A stretch of 64,000 bases of DNA from Tenebrio molitor (GCF_963966145.1 NC_091052.1:10912001-10976000), one strand, 5' to 3'; shown: positions 46,059 to 60,741, counted from the stretch's first letter. A program made the numbers and translations. The notes: generated by a model not told the origin, from the sequence alone.

Positions 46059-49000
46059 ATGGTGTTTGAGGGTGTGCTAACTCAGGTTTTAAACCGCTTT
46101 CTTGGTGCCTATGTGGAAAATCTAGATACAAATCAACTCAGGGTGGGAATATGGGGAGGTATGTGTTCATATTTTCAAAAATGTGGATTTAACCATGGGT
46201 TTTAGGCGACGTGGAGCTGAAAGATTTGGTCTTGAAACAATCAGCTCTAGATGACCTAGATTTACCTTTGCAAACAATTTATGGTCGGGTAGGAAAATTG
46301 GTATTAAAAATACCGTGGAAAAATTTGTATGGTGCTGCTTTTGTCATAAATGTGGAAGATATCTATTTATTGGCAGCACCAAATCAGCAAGTCAAATACA
46401 ATGAAGAGAAAGAAGTTGCTAAGAGCACTGAAGCAAAAAAGAGAGAGATTCTCCAAGTTGAGCTTGCAAAAAAACAAGAAGCTGAGAAGGGTATTTATTC
46501 TGATAGGTTCAAATTTTGTAAAAACAACCATGTCATTTCAGACAAACCACCTAAAGCTGATTATACTTTTGTGGAGAAGTTAGTTACACAGATTATAAAG
46601 AATATTCAGTTAAATATAAAAAATATTCATATTCGTTATGAGGATAAAGTTACTAGTCCTAATCCATTCTCATTAGGAATTACATTGAGTGATTTGCATG
46701 TTGTGAGCACAGATGAGGCATGGAAGCCAGCCATAACTAAAGAAAACATCACAAAAATCTTTAAGGTGGATTTTTTTTTTTTAATTTTTTTTTTTATAAT
46801 TTAATTTGTATGTAGATTGTCACACTTGATGGTCTAGCTGTTTACTGGAACTGCAGTTCAGCTAGTTATGAGCGCCTCCCTAAAGTTGATTTAATTCACA
46901 AAATGAGTACAGAAATTGCCTCAAAGGGCAATCGACCTAGTAACTACACATATGGTAAGTGAAATTTTTTATGACCATGGTTGTATAATTTCATGCATGT
47001 AGATACAAGTCAGGTATGTTATCTGTGACAGCAGTGAGTCATAATTGGTTGCAAATGTGCAGAATATTTATTTTTGCAATCTAATAAAGTTAACACTTGC
47101 TCATGAAAGTGTAAAAAGTACAGATATTTTTGTTGTGATTTTTGACCATGTAATCACAAAATGATGTAATCTCTTAGTCATTAGTCAGTAATTATCTTAA
47201 TTTAAAACCATTAGCTTTTATTAATGGTCAGCGTTTGTTTTTCAGTTTATTTCATCTGGTTTGGATAAAAATATGTCAATTTCAGAAAGAGCTGAAAATG
47301 AGAAAACAAATAAAAATGTTTGTCCAGATGGTGCCATATCTACTGATTAAAATAATCAATCAAACGAATTTTCGTTCAAATACGATACAATAGAACAGTT
47401 TCGTATGTGGTACGTCGAAAAAATTATGTAAAAAAAATATCCACTGAATATGTTGCGTTAAGCAACACTACCAATGACAAAAGCACGGCAGTCCGGAAGC
47501 GTAAATGCTTGAAATAATTATTGTCATTCGTCACGGTCTAACTGTATTCAAATTATTATTTCAACCGTTGTACATTTGTAAACACATCTATATATGAAAA
47601 ACGAACGGATTGGACGTTTTTAATAGGTTGATAAAAACAATATACAGTGGAACTCGGTTATAACGAACCCGGCTTATAACGAACGCTCGGATATAACGAA
47701 CAGAATTGAAAGTCCCGTTTGAAAGTCCTATATTATATTAACAAATTTGTTCGGTTATAACGAACCTCGCTTATCACGAACGCTTGCTTTTAACGTCCAA
47801 TATTTAGGCGCGAAAGCGGTCTACAACTCGGTTATAATAACGTACGCACGTGTACTTTTTTTACATTATAGGAAACAATAAACACAGCAAGCGTTGACAA
47901 GGCAGTCACTGTTTCTTAGTTTACGTCCGTATGGCCAAAATTATGAAGAAGATACAGGCTATCTTAAAAAAAACGGCCCACGCTATAACTTTGCTACTGA
48001 CAACCCAAATGAAAAAAATTATACAGGAAACGAAATGGCTCTAAAAACATTCCAAACCTGAGTGAGCATATAATTTTTATCCCATCGACACATTTATGGG
48101 CAATGGGCAACTTTTATTTTTCAAATTTTTTTAATTGATTGTAATGGCATAAAAAACTACATATACACTTTGATAACAAAATTTTCGAGAAAAAAAGGAA
48201 AATATGTTGCATCAAAATTAGGTTTATTGTGATATTATATTATAATTAGATAAATAAAATATGCAACATGAAACGTGCGTAAAATTGCCATTTAAGTCCA
48301 GCACTCTACCAACAAATTTTCGTTTATGAAATAAGGATAAATCTAAGACAGGCTGTATAATGAGAGGGATATTTTCAACGGTGATGAAACGGGATTATTT
48401 TATAAATAATAAAATAAACACCAAATCAAACTTTGAAATTCAAAGGTGAAAAATTATGTGGCGGAAAACAGTCCAAAGAACGGCAAACGATTTTTGTTTT
48501 GCGCTAATATGACCGGTACCGAGAAGAGGAAACTCTTAGTGACTATTTGAATTAAATAAAATGTTTACCATATTATCTTATGTATTCCTATGTAATTATT
48601 AATCTTTCTTAACACTTTGGCTACTATGTGTACCATTTTTGGTACACACTCGACCTTTACCTGCAAACTATGTGGTCAGATTTGGTACACATTTCACGAC
48701 TCAATTAGATCCACTGTGTACCCTGTACGGACACGATTTTCGTAGTTTACAAGGGGATTCTCGATAGTCGTAGTTTGTGAGTAAAGATTGGTGAAACATT
48801 TCGAAAAAAAAATTACAAATGTCGCCTAGGTCACCTTTCTAATGCCTTTCTAACTACAAATGAATATAGACAATCAAAAAATGTCGTAGTTTGTGGGGAC
48901 ATTTTTCAAAATACCCCCGTAGTAGCCAAAGTGTTAATAAATAACGACGACGTACGGTTAGAACGAACGATCGGATATAACGAACAAATTCTGAAGTCCC

Positions 49001-52000
49001 TTGAGTGTTCGTTATAACCGAGTTCCACTGTAATACGTTTTGAGAGTGCATTAAAGTTGCATAAAATGGACGAAAAGTGTGACGCAAAAAATGTTATTAT
49101 ATACAAGGATGAAAAGAATTTAATCGCTGATGTAATAAAAATGTGGAAATTTTGTTTAACCAAACCTCATGCCGGCAATTTTATCTTTGATCCTAAGTTA
49201 TGTTATCGTTGTTTACATTGTGTAATGTTTCGTTTACATACTTGTCAGGGACTTTTATGCCGATAGATTGATTACATTAAAGAGAAAAATAATAAGGACA
49301 ACGATCTTAATTAGAATCCAAGATTTATGGACCAATTTGTTAACAAATGAGTTGTGCCATAATACTTTATCAATACTTATTTTGTTATTAATTCAATTGA
49401 AACATAAATTTTTACAATAAAAACGTCGTTCGATTAATGAAACAACTTTTTCTTATGAACGCAACAATAAATAAACATGACATTATTTGTTTTCTTTTAA
49501 AAAATAATAAATCGTCATCCAGTAAACAACTAAAAAGAATGTTTTACGCTACTGAGAAATTCTTATGTTTAGTCTGCGGTCGCCTAAAGCGTAACATTCA
49601 TTTTTTTTTTTTGTTAGTATTGGGACCAATCAACGCCTCAGCCCGTTTGCGTATCAATCAAAAGCCCGAACTAGATAAGCCGGCTTTCAGCATCCCAAAA
49701 ATCCACCTCAACCTAGACATGGAACGACTTTTCGTCGGCATAACTAAAGCACAATACCGGGACATAATAGCTCTTGCAGAATCAATGGATCGTATGACCA
49801 AGGGTATTCCTTACAGAAAGTATCGCCCCAATGTGCCGAGTTACAGTGGGCATTACAAGGAATGGTGGCACTTTGCGTACACTTGTGTCCTAGAGAATGA
49901 AGTTAGAAGGAGGAGGCGCAACTGGGACTGGGATCATATCTGTGGTCACAGGAAATTATGTAAAGAATATGGACAATTATACGAAAAGAAATTGCAAAAT
50001 AAGGTAATTAAGCGAGTTGTACTGACAACTGATAATGCCGGCGTTTCTGTAGGCGACGGCAGATGAATTAAAGAAAATCGAAGAGTGCGAAAGAGACGTA
50101 GACACTTTCAATATCGTCATAATAAGGCAAAGAGTCGAATTCGAAACTGAGCGTCGTGTGAAGAAGAGCAGTCAAGAGAAAGGATCATGGTTAGGTTGGA
50201 TGTGGGGTAGTAAAGGGTCAAGTCAAGGACAAACTAATGTAGACAGCGGAACAGAAATCAGTACGTAGTAGTTTTTGTTTTTGACAACTATTTTTCCTGC
50301 GTGTGACGTCTCACTGACCTCGGGAGACGACGATTAAAACAGTGTTGCTTTGTTAGGGAAACAATTTGAAGAGGCCATGACTAAAGAAGAGAAAGAACGT
50401 TTATACAAAGCCATAGGCTATCAAGAAAATGTATTGCCTTCACAGTTTCCCGAGGCTTACGTCGACAATTCATGCACTTTCCTCTTGCGCACTCTCGAAG
50501 TGGAGCTAAAAGACGACATCGGTAACGGAAAACGTGTCGTTTTCACCGAACTGAAAGGTGTCAGGTGTCGGGTTGATACCAGGGCGGCAGCAAATGCTTT
50601 AAAGTGAGGAAATACAATAGGAATAGTCAAAAAATACATTTCTCTTGTTGAAGGGTTCACGTCAAAATTGACGAATTCACAACTTTCGGACTTCAACAAG
50701 ACGATTTTATCCCTCGCATGATCACTTCAGAAACGGGAGCAGGTGACACTGGGCTGTTGGAAGTCTCTTTCGAGACTAATCCCTTGGACAAGACTTGCGG
50801 ACAAAGACTGTACTTAACTTCGCAACCTTTGAAAATCGTCTACGACGCAGAAACAATAATTCGAGTCATAGATATTTTCAAAATTCCGTCGTCTTCAGCG
50901 CTCGACCAGTGAGTTTTTGACTATTTTTACTTGTGTGGGTCTAAACATTTTTGTAGAATTTCAGCAGCAGCTGACAGTGGCATTTCGAACATCAAAGAAA
51001 TGTCTTCTAGCGGTTTACAGTATGCGATAGACACTCACGTCCATCTTGATCTTAAGGTCGATCTTCGAGCGCCGTACATTATAATACCTTACGACGGAAA
51101 GTACACCGGAAACGAGAACGTGCTGGTGATCAATCTAGGTAACTTCAAAATGAACTCGCTCGATCGGCCCCCGAGGCGAGACTTGCGCAAGATGTACTCG
51201 GAGGGCATCGACGAGAAGGAAATCTTGAATCAATTAATCGCCCAAAGCTACGACCAGTTCGAATTACAACTGACTCGGATACAGATACTGATGGCGCAGA
51301 GCAACGAAGACTGGAAGACTCACATAGAAGAGAACAAGACGACAGACATGCATATCGTGGAGCCGATCAGTTTGAAAGTCAAGTTTGCTAAGTGCATGAT
51401 CCACGACGATCCTAAACTCCCGTTGACGAAGGTTTCCGGTGAATTGCCGTCGATAGTTGTGAACGTGTCCGATGCACGTTTGTTATTGCTTGTGGCTCTT
51501 GGCAAGAGCATACCTCTACCCACTAGCGATGTACCAGAACCTGTGCCCCTCACTGTAACTAGCTTCGATTTTCTGTGAGAAAATTCATCAAATTTGGCTT
51601 TTAGAAATCGGTCAAGAGGGAATCCAGTATGATGCTGAAATATTTGGAAATGCAGAATAAAGCGTCGAAAACGAAAGAAATGCTCCCGCAACATAGCGAA
51701 AAGAAGGATCTGGTGCAGTTCACCACTGTTGAAGTGAATTTTGTTATGAGCGGTTGGTAACATTTGCTTTTAAATTTGTAAATGTCAAAAAAACTCTTGT
51801 TTTTAGAATTGTCATTGAATATCAAACATCAAGTCGACATGGACTCCCCAGGTCACAAGATAGCTTCTTTCTGTGCTAAATCGTTGGAATTGGATCTAAT
51901 GCAGCAAACTTACAATACCAAGATATCTTTGCGTCTAGCTGGAATAGGCTTGATTCAATACCACCAAGAAAAAGAAATAAAAATAATCAGTACGCCGTAT

Positions 52001-55000
52001 TTCGAAGGCGGAGAACAATACTTGTTCCAGATTAGATTCACGCAAGTGGACAAGTCTTCTCCCGAGTTTCATTCGACGTACAAATCGTGCGAATCCACTC
52101 TTGTTTTGGAGTTTGCAAAGTTGGGAGTTGTTCTACACAAGGAAGGTTTATTATCGATGATCAAGTTTGGTACTGAGCTTCAAAGTGACATTGAAGAGAC
52201 CTGGGGCGACAGAGGACCGAGGGAACGGATAGCTACGACGCACAGTCCCGGATTTAAGCAACAATTATCTGTCATAAGTGAAGGACTGTCATCTTCTCAA
52301 GGTGTGTTGGTTGGGTCGCGACCATTACGGTTCTTTTATCTCGATTTTTGTTAAAGGTGATAAAAAGAAGAAGAAAAAAGAGCCTAAGGTGGTGATCGAA
52401 ATGATCAAATTTAAGTTGTCTGCAAGCCTGCAGGAACTTGCAGTGGAATTTACCACGGCGAAGGCTCGAATTTCCACGTGCGCCCTGAAAGGAATAAATG
52501 CTGACATAATGGTGAAAGATTCGTACACGCAGATAAACGCCAGATTGAATCAGATTGCTATAGTTGATCTAAATCCCGACACTATACACAATTTGGTAAG
52601 TTTTTGTTTTCAAAAAGTGTCCTTTATTATTAATGATCGGTTTAGATTTTGTCTGTTGTCGGGAATGAAGCGTTGGCTGCCCGAATCGTCTTGTACAATA
52701 TCGACGAAAATGTTGAAAGCGAAAAATCCGATCTCTCGGTTGATCTAACGATGGGAGGCTTGAAAATCATATTTTTGAATTGGTTTGTGACGAGGATGTT
52801 GGTGAGTGTCTTTCTGAATTTATGTTCATGTTATTTATACAATTTTTATTGATCGGTTTAGGAGTTTCTCAACGAGTTTCAAACAGCACAAGCGGCGATA
52901 ATTGAAGCCTCTCAAGCCGCCGCCAAAACGGCCAAAGAAAACATGCAAAATGTCTACGCCAAAGCGACCAAACTAGCTTTGAGCATCGATTTGAAAGCAC
53001 CAGACATCATAGTTCCGGAAAATTCAAAAAGTTTGGACGCCATATTGATCGATTTAGGTCACATTTCGATCTCCAACAAATTTTTGACGCTTGACATCCG
53101 AAACGAGAAAAACTTCTCGGCGGTCATAGACGAGATGAAGTTGAGTCTGACCGACATGAAGGTGTCAAGAGTGAAACTCGACAACAAGAACGAGGTCGTC
53201 AGCGAACTGACGTTGTTGGTGCCTTTGACTTTCAAACTGACCATCAAGAGAAATTTGTCCAGTTCGTGGTACAAAGCTGTACCGGATATTGACGTTACTG
53301 GACGCATATTTACGATTACGTTGTTGTTAAGTCAGTTGGATTACAAGACTATAATGAGTATCTTGAACGGAAATCTGGCAGAAGGTCAGAAGGAAAGAAG
53401 TGCGGCGAAAGAAATAGAACAAATATCAAAGGAATCTCTCGAACCGAAGAAGGTCACCGAGAAGCACTCGTCGTATGCGATGATCCACGACAAGGTTTCA
53501 CTATTTGACAGCGACAAAGAAGCCAAAACTAATACGTTTTTGCGATTTTCCTTCACCATGGACAACTTGGTGATCTCGTTGTTCACTGGAGGTGCGAAAG
53601 CGGTGAGTATGAAACGTGAACAACTGACAAATGAATAAAAATTTGTACTCGTAGCTCTCCAGTGAATGTCCTACTCATGACGAAAGAGACGGCTTGGCTC
53701 GCTTCTCTCTTGAAGGTCTCTCGGTCAAAGCGCGAATTTTAAGCGACGACTCCATCATCGCGTCATTCCTTTTACTCAATTGTCTACTAGACGACATGCG
53801 TAGAGGTCGCGAAGAGAAATTAAACCGACTCATAGAGAGATCTCAAGATTCCACGCTGCCCAGATCTGTCAGTCTTATCTCGGCGTCGACAGAATCGTTG
53901 GCAACAAAAAGTATGATCGACGTCGTGGTCCAAATAAAAGACAAGAACATCTTCACCGACGTACGAGTCTACAGTTTTACTATAATCTTGTCGGTCGAGT
54001 ATCTTCTCAAGATCGCCGATTTCCTGACCATTCCACAAGAAGATCTGAACCAGCCGGTGTTACCTCCGAAACCTTTAGCCACTGGCGGTGGGATCTCTGC
54101 CAAAACGTCAGTCACAACGAACACTGACTTCATTACCGACAAGCAGGACTCGCAAATAACGCTGAACTTGAAAATCGAAAAGCCCGACATAATTCTCGTC
54201 GAACACATGGACAGCCCGGAGACTCAAGCGTTGGTTTTGAATGTAAGTACTCCAAAAAACGTTTCTTTTTTCTCGTTTGCATTGTTGCTTCGTTTCAAGA
54301 GCGAGATTTTGGTGAAACTGCGCATCTCCGGGTCCCACCAAGTGATCAACGGATCAGTCAAAGATTTGCAATTGTACACGTGTAATTACAATCAGTTCAA
54401 GAGAACGGATGCGAAGAGTAACGTGTTGTATCCTGTCACCATAAGTTTAGCGGGCTCGACCCCCGAAGGTAAAGGTCTCCACGTCGAGGTTTGTTCACCA
54501 GGTCGACATTTTTTTCAGCACTGAACGCTCCTTGGTTTTAGCTTCTCGTTACCGATATACGTTTGGGCGTATCTCCTGCTACCATCGAATTATTGAGCAG
54601 AGTCGCAGCTACCGCGACCGGAAGTGGGGTCAATACAGAAGCCGACGAAGATGAGTTCAAAGATCATTCGGACGTTTGGGACCAGAAACCGTTCAACGAG
54701 CACGACCACTGGTTCTTCAAGACGGGTAAGATTGACTCTTGTTCGCAATGAACGTAAGAGATAAGACGTGAACTGTATGCAAATGTGGAAAGTAGAGACG
54801 CAGATAATCTAACTTCTATTAGGTCGCACCACAGTCGCACTAATGAGTAATTATAATAATGACAGGTGATGTCGGTCCAGTGTTGCCAACACAGATTTAA
54901 ACAACACCAGACCAACCGAATAAAAAAATTACCACTATTTTACTCAAAGAGTCCGAATGCATTTCAACTTTATGAAGTTGAAATTAATTCATCTTGCTTA

Positions 55001-58000
55001 CGCTTGTCAGTTATTTTGACGTAAAAGCTGCATAAACGTAAAAGTTTGCCGGTGTATGGTTCAGCTTTATGTGTTTTGTGTTGCGTTCCTTGTGAACAAG
55101 CTTTAAAAGATGGATTTCTTTTAATTTTGTCGTTGCAGACGAAGGTGTCGAAGTAACTGAGAATTTGGCGATAACTCAAGCGGCGACTGAGGCCGCAAGC
55201 CCCGCCAAACCACCCTCTCAAGAAATGTGTATAATATCGATGCCTTCTGTGATTGTAACGGTGGAAGCGGGCGTCGGAAACAAAACCTTGCCGATGCTTA
55301 TAATCGAGACCAGTCTAAAAGGCAGCGTGTGCAACTGGAGTTCGCAGTTGAGCGTCGACGCCGTTTTAACATTGCAAATGAACTACTACAACAGCAGACT
55401 GGCGTTGTGGGAACCTTTGATAGAGCCGGTCGAAATGGTGAAGAACGACAAAACTGTACTGGCACCGTGGGAATTGAAAGTGGAAGTGTCGATGAACGAT
55501 CGCGAAGAAGTCAACACTCCCACCGAAGGCTTCGAGAATTTGGAAATTTCGGGAAAACAGCCGCTGATGGATATCGACGTTTTGTCCGACCACAGTATGG
55601 AACTGGTGGTCACTAAGACTTGTTTGGAGGTACTGAACAATCTGGGAAAAGCCTTCGCCACCGCTATGAAACCGGGAGAGGTAAAACTTCTAGAGACGAC
55701 GGCTCCGTACAAGATCGTAAACGAGTTGGGGTATTCGGTGACCGTTCTCTTCAAGAGAGGGTCGTTTACATTGTTTGACAACGAAGACACCCAAGAGGTG
55801 ATCTTGGAGAGCGGTGCCGAAGCTGCATTGCAGAGGAAGTCCATCATATTGAGTAGTTCACCGATGGTCGGCATGCAGTTGGCTGCGGATGCTCTCATGG
55901 TCAAGAATTATTTTGTCAACGTGAAGGTAGGTAAAAAGTGGTTGACTTCATGATTGGCAGTCGGAATTTTATGCTGAAGGTGAACGAAAAAGACTGCGAG
56001 CTGGATCTGCCAGTTGTCCGCGCTGATAAGAGATTTTTCCCGTTGACCCATCGCCGTCAAAGCACCGACGATTGGGGGCTCATATCAGACGTAAAAGTCG
56101 ACGAGGGAACTACAATCATCACTCTACGTGGCATTCTACAAGTGAGTCGCGTGGTAATTGTCACAGCGTCGATAAATTGTCGATTTGAAGGTCTACAATC
56201 ACTTCAACATCCCCATAGAAGTGTACTACATGACCGCCAGAGGAAACGAACTAGCTTCGATCACTACAGTCCAGCCGGATTCGGTAGTGAACGTTCCCCT
56301 CCATGCAGTCTACACACCCACCAATGAGTTGTTCTTCGGCGTGGCGGGATACTCGGTAACAACGACTCCATACATATGGAAAGATTTGCAGACAAATGTA
56401 ATAGTCACGAAAACGTTGCACTGCTCGCCGAAAAACATCGAGTTGGGAAACGAACCGTTCATTATCCAAGCCGTCGGTGAAATGGAACAGGTTTATTTCG
56501 AAAATACGTCTAGACATACCATGTCGAGTACATGTTACAACATTCGTTTGAGACCTGCAGTGGTCTTCAAAAACTCTTTGCCAATCAATGTTGTCTGTTG
56601 CGTGGAAAATATGATCGCCGAGATTACCGTAGAGCCGGGAAAGACGCTTCTCTTGCCGAACGTCGAACCTGGCAAGTCTTGTCTCGTCATAAGAGTGAGC
56701 ACAACGAACCTGTACAAGTGAATATGTTTCAAATGTGAAATTGCAGTTGCCGGCATATCTGGAAAAGGAGTGGTCTTGCAGACAGGAGTTGTCGAAAGAT
56801 CCAAACGAATTTTCCGTGTGGACCTTCAACAGTTTCGACAGCGCCGTTCAGATGTCTCTGGCCTTGGGAATGCACGTGATCAACGATAAAGGCTCCGTCG
56901 TGATGACGCTCTATTGTCCCTTCTGGATGTTGAACAAGACGGGACTCATGCTCGCGTACAGGGTAAGTTGACGTACGATTATTCAATCCAACATTATTGG
57001 TCAGATCTATTTTGAATCGTAAGTTGGACTGAAAGGTGGCGGTTTTTCAGAAATCTAAAAAAAGCGACAAAGGTGACTGCGGAGGGACCCCAACGAAGGT
57101 ATTTGATTTTCAATGCTGCAAGCTTACGCTATATTTTTTTGCAGTAGTTTATGGCTAACCCTTTTTATCATTTGACCACCATGCAATTTTTTTGTTTGTT
57201 GTTCTTTCGATCGTGACCCTTTTTTAACACCAGTTTTGCGCAGGGTTCTGATGAGGCCGCCAATGTCTTACATCACCCGGCGAATTTCAAAGGACCCGTC
57301 TTGTTTTCCTTCAACGCTAAAAATTTCTTTGGCAAGAAGAAGGCGGCCGTGCGAGTAGAGCAAGGAGATTGGTCTGACAAGTTTTCTCTAGATGTAGCAG
57401 GTTCTTCCGGTGTCGTTGTTTGTAAATACAACGACATTTTGTATCAGGTTAGTATACTTTGTCCATTTGATAATGTATATTTTTATTGCCTCTTCAGATA
57501 GGTGTACAAAATCAGTTGACGTACAATGGCCTTACGAAACAAGTGACATTCACACCCTATTACGTAATAATTAACAATGCTTCCTTTGCTATGGAATGTC
57601 AAGAAAATGACCGCCCGGGAGACTCTTGGCTCACCATTGAACCAAAATCGTGTTCTGCTTTGTGGCCCAAAAGCGAACTCGACGACAAATTACTTAAGTT
57701 GAGAGTCAAAGATACTGACGAAGTTTCTGCTGGATTTTTGTATACAGAGAGTCACACGTCGTTGTTAAAACTAAAAAATAAAGTCAGTATTCTCTTTCTG
57801 AGTTGGACAATCTCAATTGTTGCTTTTTTAGTACGGTGGGATCAACGTAGACATACAAATTTCCGAAGGTGCAATTTACATAAATCTGGCACCTTACGAG
57901 AGCGGAACGGCCCCAGCTTTGATAATAAATCACACTCAAGACACTATGAATTTCTGGGAGAAAGAATCGGTACAGATCAGGAAGCTGGCACCAAAACACT

Positions 58001-60741
58001 GCATGTTGTACACGTGGGAGAACCCATCAGGTCCTCGAATTTTAGTGTGGGAAGGGGCCCATAAAAAAGAACATAGTAACGATCTACGCAAAGACGACAT
58101 CGCCGAATATTCCATCAACGAAAATTACAAGGTCTATTGGGTTTCTTTCCTTGACGGAATGCAGCGCATATTGCTTTTTACCCAAGACGAGTACGTGGCC
58201 AAGAACGCCCAAGCTGCAAAGTTCTTCGAACTGTTCCAACAGGAAATTACGGTGTCGATATACGGAGTGGGGCTGTCTTTGGTTAACAATCAGACTCGAC
58301 AGGAGATCATGTACATGGCGATGGCCAGTTCGGGAATAATCTGGGAGCAGTGCAAGATGACCGGCAAGAGGTTCAAACCCCTCCCACCGAAAGACAGCGC
58401 ACTGTTGGAGACTGCCTACCAACGATTCTTGCTGGACACAGAAGAGGGTCGAAGTAAGTCAAGACAATATTTAAGTATCCGTCCACTAGGTAAAAAGTAA
58501 GTTGGGAGAGTACTAGTGCTTTTTGGTTTATGTGGTTGGCAGCCTTGATTTAAATTTGACAGCCAACTTTTCAATTTCTTTTTATTTTGTCAAAAAAGTA
58601 TGAATACACAGCGGGGCCGAATTTACATGTTTCAATTAGGTTTAGTTACGTTTTATGTAGAAAATAGTTAAGATTTTGCGGTTAAGGATGGTCGCATTTG
58701 ATGATGTTTTTAATATGCGACAATTTTGGAACATTCAGGCCAGAGAGTGGACGGATAGCAATGACGCCGAGTTGAGTTTGTATTGGTTTTGTTCCCTTAG
58801 CTCCGAAGGTCGCGATCGACGCCAAGACAGAAGTCGACTTCCACACGAACCTGATGACCAAGCCGCACAAGCGAAAAATCAGAAGAACATTCGAGACGGG
58901 TCTGTGGGTGCAGATGCGAAGCAGTCCGAGCCAGTTTCAGCTCCACGCCAAAGTCAATCGTCTTCAGATCGACAACCAAATGTACGACTGCATCTTCCCC
59001 GTAGTCCTGGCTCCGGTGCCGCTTCCCAAGAGCGTGGCGGTCGACAGCGGAATGAAGCCGTTCGCCGAATTGAGCATCGTCCAGTTGTTGATGAAGAACA
59101 CCCAAATCAAGCAGTTCAAATATTTCAAACTGTTGATTCAAGAGTTCCACATCAAGGTCGACCTCGGGTTCGTCAACGCGCTCGTAGATCTTCTGCAGAC
59201 GGCGCAGTACAGCGAGACCGAAGAACAACAAATGTTCCTGACGGACATAAAGTTGGTGGATGAACCGCTGTACGCACACGTGTCGACACAGTCGTTGCAA
59301 GAACAAAAGAGTTTCTACGATTTGTTGCACTTTTCGCCGTTGAAAATCCACGTGAGTTTCTCGATGGCGGCGGGAGCGTCGACTAGTGCCGAAACGCCGA
59401 ATTTCCTGAATGTGTTGCTGCAAGGTCTTGGGGTCACACTCACAGACTTGCAAGACGTCGTTTTCAAGTACGTTTGTCCAAAGCGTGTTCGATTTTCTAT
59501 TTGTTTCTTCCAGATTGGCCTATTTCGAACGAGAATACACTTTCTTAACGCAGAAACAGTTGATCGACGAAGCTACGAGACACTACGTGGGCCAGTCGGT
59601 CAAGCAACTGTACGTCCTCGTGCTAGGTTTAGATGTTTTAGGTAATCCCTACGGTCTAGTCCGCGGGATCACTCAAGGGGTTGAAGACTTATTCTACGAG
59701 CCTTTCCAGGTAGCTTATCTTTAATTTCGATCAATTGTTTTTCTATTTTGTCTGAACAGGGGGCCATTCAAGGACCAGGAGAGTTCGCCGAGGGTCTGGT
59801 TCTCGGTGTGCGAAGTTTGTTCGGACACACGGTAGGTGGTGCCGCTGGAGCGGTGTCTCGCATTACCGGTGCGATGGGCAAAGGAATTGCCGCACTAACA
59901 TTCGACAAAGACTACCAAAGAAAGCGCCGCGATCAGATCAACAAAAAGCCAGCAACTGTACAAGAAGGTATCGCAAGAAGCGGAAAAGGTTTGGTGATGG
60001 TAGGTGTGACGTTAATCATAAAAATCAAGTTTTACATGTTCGCCGCTACTGTTACAGGGCGTGGTCGACGGTGTCACCGGTGTCTTCACCAAACCGTTCA
60101 GTGGAGCTAAAGAGGAGGGTGTCGGAGGATTTTTCAAAGGTTTGGGCAAAGGAGCTGTGGGGCTCATCGCTCGACCCACGGCTGGAGTCGTCGATTTTGC
60201 GAGCGGATCTCTGGATGCTGTGAAAAGGTGCGTAGTACTGGTCGGCGAGATGATACACGAAGAGATTTGACAAATGTGTTCTTGTAGGGCTGCCGAAGTT
60301 GGTGAAGACACCATTCGGCTGAGGCCGCCTAGATTCTTACAAGGCGACGGCATGGTGAGGCCTTACAACAAACACGAAGCTCAGGGACATAAATTACTAA
60401 CAGAGTTAGAAAAAGGAAAATACGCAACAACAGACATATACGTCAAACATTACGCCATCATAGAAAAGAGAGAAGTGCTGATGTTGACGGACAAGAGGTT
60501 GGCGTTTATCTGTCACAACGAAATTTTCGGCGGGTGGCAAGTCGAGTGGTCGCACACGTGGCAAGAATTAAAAAGTCCGCCTAGCGTGGTGCCCAAAGGT
60601 GTGGCGATCACAATCGTAGACAGGAAAAGGAAATTGGGTTTGTTGGGTTCAAACGAAGGTGGTAAAATTATCTTGGTCGGGGATCCCGAAAAGCGAGAGG
60701 AAATCTGCGCTAGAATCGAGTCGTTAAGAGGAAACGCTTGA
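46059..60741 (+). CDS. Vps13: VPS13 lipid-transfer protein (VPS13A/C type)
   Basis: Bridge-like lipid transporter at membrane contact sites. Thirty coding exons: 46059-46158, 46206-46490, 46542-46765, 46816-46954, 49618-50003, 50053-50260, 50357-50603, 50654-50908, 50957-51554, 51605-51752, 51807-52301, 52357-52595, 52646-52801, 52862-53602, 53655-54242, 54300-54488, 54542-54725, 55139-55926, 55980-56141, 56191-56694, 56747-56962, 57051-57098, 57244-57447, 57498-57782, 57832-58453, 58801-59467, 59514-59709, 59760-59999, 60058-60227, 60288-60741. All phases agree, giving 3245 residues (human VPS13A about 3170). The chorein N-terminus starts MVFEGVLTQVLNRFLG. The VAB region lies around residues 2000-2450, the ATG2-C region has LGLDVLGNPYGLVRG and GAIQGPGEFAEG, and a PH-like domain is at the C-terminus. 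Introns 2 and 15 are stop-free multiples of three. Least certain joins: the exon 9 donor and the exon 19 acceptor. Confidence 0.96.
47645..49030 (+). mobile_element. Decayed pogo/Tigger-like DNA transposon
   Basis: The ends are perfect inverted repeats beginning CAGTGGAACTCGGTTATAAC, flanked by TA, the classic pogo/Tigger terminus and target duplication. GGATATAACGAAC also recurs near both ends. Inside, on the plus strand, fragments of the DDE transposase can be read: NGDETGLFYK at about 48377-48406, and farther on GGKQSKERQTIF followed after a frameshift by CANMTGTEKRK. The element is 1386 bp including an insertion at 48609-48937. With stops and frameshifts it cannot encode a working transposase. 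Confidence 0.88.
48609..48937. mobile_element. TTAA-flanked MITE (piggyBac-type) nested in the pogo element
   Basis: Inverted ends CACTTTGGCTACTA at the left and TAGTAGCCAAAGTG at the right are each bordered by TTAA, the target site of piggyBac transposons. The 321-bp interior has no transposase frame and repeats GTGTACC/GGTACACA motifs. Its position inside the pogo-like element shows that it inserted later. Confidence 0.82.

Larger units (their letters stand above)
46955..49617. other. VPS13 intron 4, 2.66 kb, carrying transposons
   Basis: By far the longest intron of the gene; most others are about 50 nt. More than half is a pogo/Tigger-like element (47645-49030) with a second element inside it. 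The flanking parts are AT-rich without recognised content. Splice sites are GTAAGT at 46955 and TTGTTAG ending at 49617. Confidence 0.8.

Noticed and set aside
49057..49266. Open frame just right of the pogo-like element in VPS13 intron 4
   Set aside because: No similarity to transposase or VPS13, and it lies between well-supported exons 4 and 5. Treated as intronic chance.
51555..51604. Alternative VPS13 exon 9 donor at 51575 (GTGAGA)
   Set aside because: It leaves phase 2 and the next exon then hits a stop after a few codons. The donor GTAACT at 51555 keeps phase 0 and a long open exon, so it was preferred.
55927..55960. Possible 34-nt VPS13 intron ending at GGCAG (55960)
   Set aside because: Too short and out of phase. 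The acceptor at 55979 gives a 53-nt intron and keeps phase, in line with the other introns.
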